A stretch of DNA of 7,087 nt from Chloroflexota bacterium (lineage in GTDB: Bacteria; Chloroflexota; Limnocylindria; Limnocylindrales; CSP1-4): positions 1 to 7,087 of the forward strand of contig JAKAMV010000543.1 in NCBI GenBank assembly GCA_021812735.1. The letters run 5' to 3'. Positions within the stretch are counted from its first letter, which is position 1, and every line of letters starts with the position of its first letter. Positions 5,564 through 7,087 of the stretch are shown here, piece by piece. A program made the position numbers and the translations under genes. The notes beneath the pieces were generated by a model that saw only the letters and a program-made list of their open reading frames with translations, made no database searches and was not told where the DNA came from.

Positions 5564-7060
5564 TCAGACCGTGTAGTCGTCCTCCACCGGCGGACGGATG
5601 CGCCCGCGGGTCAGCCGGGAGAACAGGCGCCGGGTCGCGCGCCGGTGCGAGTAGGCCACGCCGATCAGGATCAGCAGGACGAAGTCCGTCCCGCCCACGA
5701 TGCCCGCCGCGACGTAGCCCAGCTGCTGGCCGATGTCGCCCGTGATCGACAGTGCCGGGATGGTCGCCCCGATGAGCCCCAGCGCGAAGAACGGCGGGCG
5801 CGGCGCGACGTCGCTGCGGAACGTCGCCACCGACGGCCCGTTGGCGCCCTCACCGCCGATCACGAATGCGTGGCCGTTGGTCACGACCGCGGCGCTGCCC
5901 GCGCGGGGCTCCGATCGCCCGCTTGCAGCCAGGTTGTCCTGTGGGAGCTGTTGCCACCCTCCGGGAAGATTCCCCAGGCTGTCGGGGGTGGCCCAGTAGA
6001 ACGAGTCGGTGGGCTTCCCGGCCGCGTCCCGGCCACCCACCACGTACAGGGCGCCGTTGATGACGAACCCCGCCGCGTCCGTCCGTGGCGCCGGCAGCGC
6101 CTGCGAGGGCAGGCTCGCGCTCCAGCCGAGCACCCCGTGCGTCGTGGGATCGACCGCCGGCTCACCCTTCGAGTCGAGCGCCAGGCGGAACACCGTGGGC
6201 TGTGCGCCGTGTGCGTCCTGGCCGCCGACCACGTAGAGGAAGTTGCCCACCTGCGCGCCGAACGCGAGCGCTCGCGGCTGCGGCAGCGCCAGGGCCGGCT
6301 GCTCCTGCCAGGGCCCGAGTGCGCCGGACGTGGCGTCCTGGATCGAGCGATACACGGTGCGGCTGTACGACCCGTCCGCGTTCTGTCCGCCCAGGAGCCA
6401 GACGCTGGTCGAACCGGCGATCGCCACCGCGCCGGCGAGCGGCTTGGGCAGCTTCAGGGCGGCGAGCGTCTTCCACCCGGTCAGGTTTCCGTTGTCGATG
6501 GTCGCCTCGTAGACCGTGTCGGTCGCGGCGCCCGACTGGTCGGCGCCACCGATCACCAGGGTCGTGCCAGAGAGCGAGACCACCGCCGCGCTCACGCGCG
6601 GCGCCGGCAGCGGGGGCCCCGGCTTCCACGGGGACAGGTTGCCGTCCGCGCTCACGCTGGTCTCGAAGACCGAGGCGGTCGTGCCGCCCGGGCCGCGCCC
6701 CCCCGCGAGGTACAGGTTCGTGCCGGCGCTGATCGGCACGGCGTCAATCCGGCCCTCCGGGAGCGACAGCTGGGCGGGATTGCCCTGCCAGGGGATCACC
6801 GACCCCGCCGGCGCGGGGCAGGGCAGGTCGGCGTTGACGGGCGGGCAGAGGTTGATCGGGCTGGCGACGTTCGCGCCGAGGTTGATGGTGGGGAACACGG
6901 TGAAGTAGTACGCGCGGTCGGGGAAGTAGCCCAGCAGGAGGACCAGCAGCAGGAACCAGCCGAACGCCTTGATCCCTGCCCAGGTCCATCCGTCGGCGTC
7001 GAACGCACCGAAGAATGCCCGCCTGCGGCCGCCGCCCGGCGGCAACGCCCGTTCCGCCAC
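5564..7060 (-). CDS. Membrane-anchored Kelch-repeat beta-propeller protein
   Basis: Protein of 498 residues. A basic N-terminus (GRRR at 11-14) is followed by a membrane segment at about 30-46 (FGWFLLLVLLLGYF). Residues about 95-415 hold six Kelch-like repeats of 50-60 residues, each with a hydrophobic strand ending in a di-glycine: LAGG (118-121), IGG (170-172), LGG (223-225), VGG (278-280), VGG (341-343) and IGG (401-403). Several repeats also carry P.PR or a conserved W after L(G/S/T). A second membrane segment at about 447-470 (VLLILIGVAY) is followed by a basic tail. The positive charges at both ends suggest that the ends are inside and the propeller outside. Cys72 and Cys81 lie just after the first membrane segment and could form a disulfide. 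Propellers of this type usually bind proteins or glycans; the partner is unknown. The GTG start at 7060 has AGGAGG 4 bases upstream. It is convergent with the DsbA-like gene. Confidence 0.82.
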   Translation of the reverse strand: MAERALPPGGGRRRAFFGAFDADGWTWAGIKAFGWFLLLVLLLGYFPDRAYYFTVFPTINLGANVASPINLCPPVNADLPCPAPAGSVIPWQGNPAQLSLPEGRIDAVPISAGTNLYLAGGRGPGGTTASVFETSVSADGNLSPWKPGPPLPAPRVSAAVVSLSGTTLVIGGADQSGAATDTVYEATIDNGNLTGWKTLAALKLPKPLAGAVAIAGSTSVWLLGGQNADGSYSRTVYRSIQDATSGALGPWQEQPALALPQPRALAFGAQVGNFLYVVGGQDAHGAQPTVFRLALDSKGEPAVDPTTHGVLGWSASLPSQALPAPRTDAAGFVINGALYVVGGRDAAGKPTDSFYWATPDSLGNLPGGWQQLPQDNLAASGRSEPRAGSAAVVTNGHAFVIGGEGANGPSVATFRSDVAPRPPFFALGLIGATIPALSITGDIGQQLGYVAAGIVGGTDFVLLILIGVAYSHRRATRRLFSRLTRGRIRPPVEDDYTV

Positions 7061-7064
7061 GTTC

Positions 7065-7070
7065 CCTCCT
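7065..7070 (-). promoter_or_regulatory. Ribosome binding site of the Kelch-like gene
   Basis: Read on the minus strand, AGGAGG lies 4 bases before the GTG at 7060-7058. This supports GTG as the start. The promoter would lie beyond the window edge. Confidence 0.65.
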
Positions 7071-7087
7071 GCTCCTCTGCCCGGGGC

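Noticed and set aside
6085..6732. Forward 215-codon frame opposite the Kelch-like gene
   Set aside because: It is dominated by Arg, Pro, Ala and Ser with no motif, and lies antisense to a clear repeat protein.

Overview
This is a high-GC (roughly 70-75% by eye) bacterial chromosomal window. It has five well-supported protein genes and no RNA genes, transposons or recognisable phage genes. The codon use, the Kelch-type membrane protein with two flanking membrane segments, and the long transketolase-like protein suggest a high-GC Chloroflexota lineage (for example the Limnocylindria / Ellin6529 group). A high-GC actinomycete-like organism is the main alternative. The lineage is inferred from general protein character, not proven by a marker gene.

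Layout. Bases 1-98 are leader sequence with an 8-bp inverted repeat and a clear ribosome binding site. Bases 99-2471 (+) encode a long, divergent transketolase-family enzyme. Bases 2472-2675 are intergenic and hold two identical 36-bp direct repeats 35 bp apart, plus a GC-rich stem. Bases 2676-3074 (+) encode a DUF2203 protein. It is followed after only 16 bp by 3091-4473 (+), a protein that looks like a degenerate homocysteine S-methyltransferase barrel lacking the three zinc cysteines, with an extra C-terminal region. These two are probably co-transcribed. A 131-bp gap with a perfect 14-bp palindrome leads to 4605-5465 (+; perhaps really starting at a CTG at 4584), a membrane-anchored DsbA-like thiol-disulfide oxidoreductase with a CPNC active site. 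A 98-bp gap with four phased GCACCCT motifs and a hairpin separates it from the convergent gene 5564-7060 (-), a six-blade Kelch-like beta-propeller held between two membrane segments.

How the genes fit together. No single pathway is evident. The transketolase is central carbon metabolism. The DUF2203 / methyltransferase-like pair is of unknown function. The last two genes both place a domain outside the membrane (disulfide formation and a beta-propeller), but they are convergent and so not one operon. The least explained items are the zinc-less methyltransferase-like protein, the 36-bp repeat pair, and the non-standard start of the DsbA-like gene. No defence system, CRISPR locus with cas genes, or mobile island is visible.
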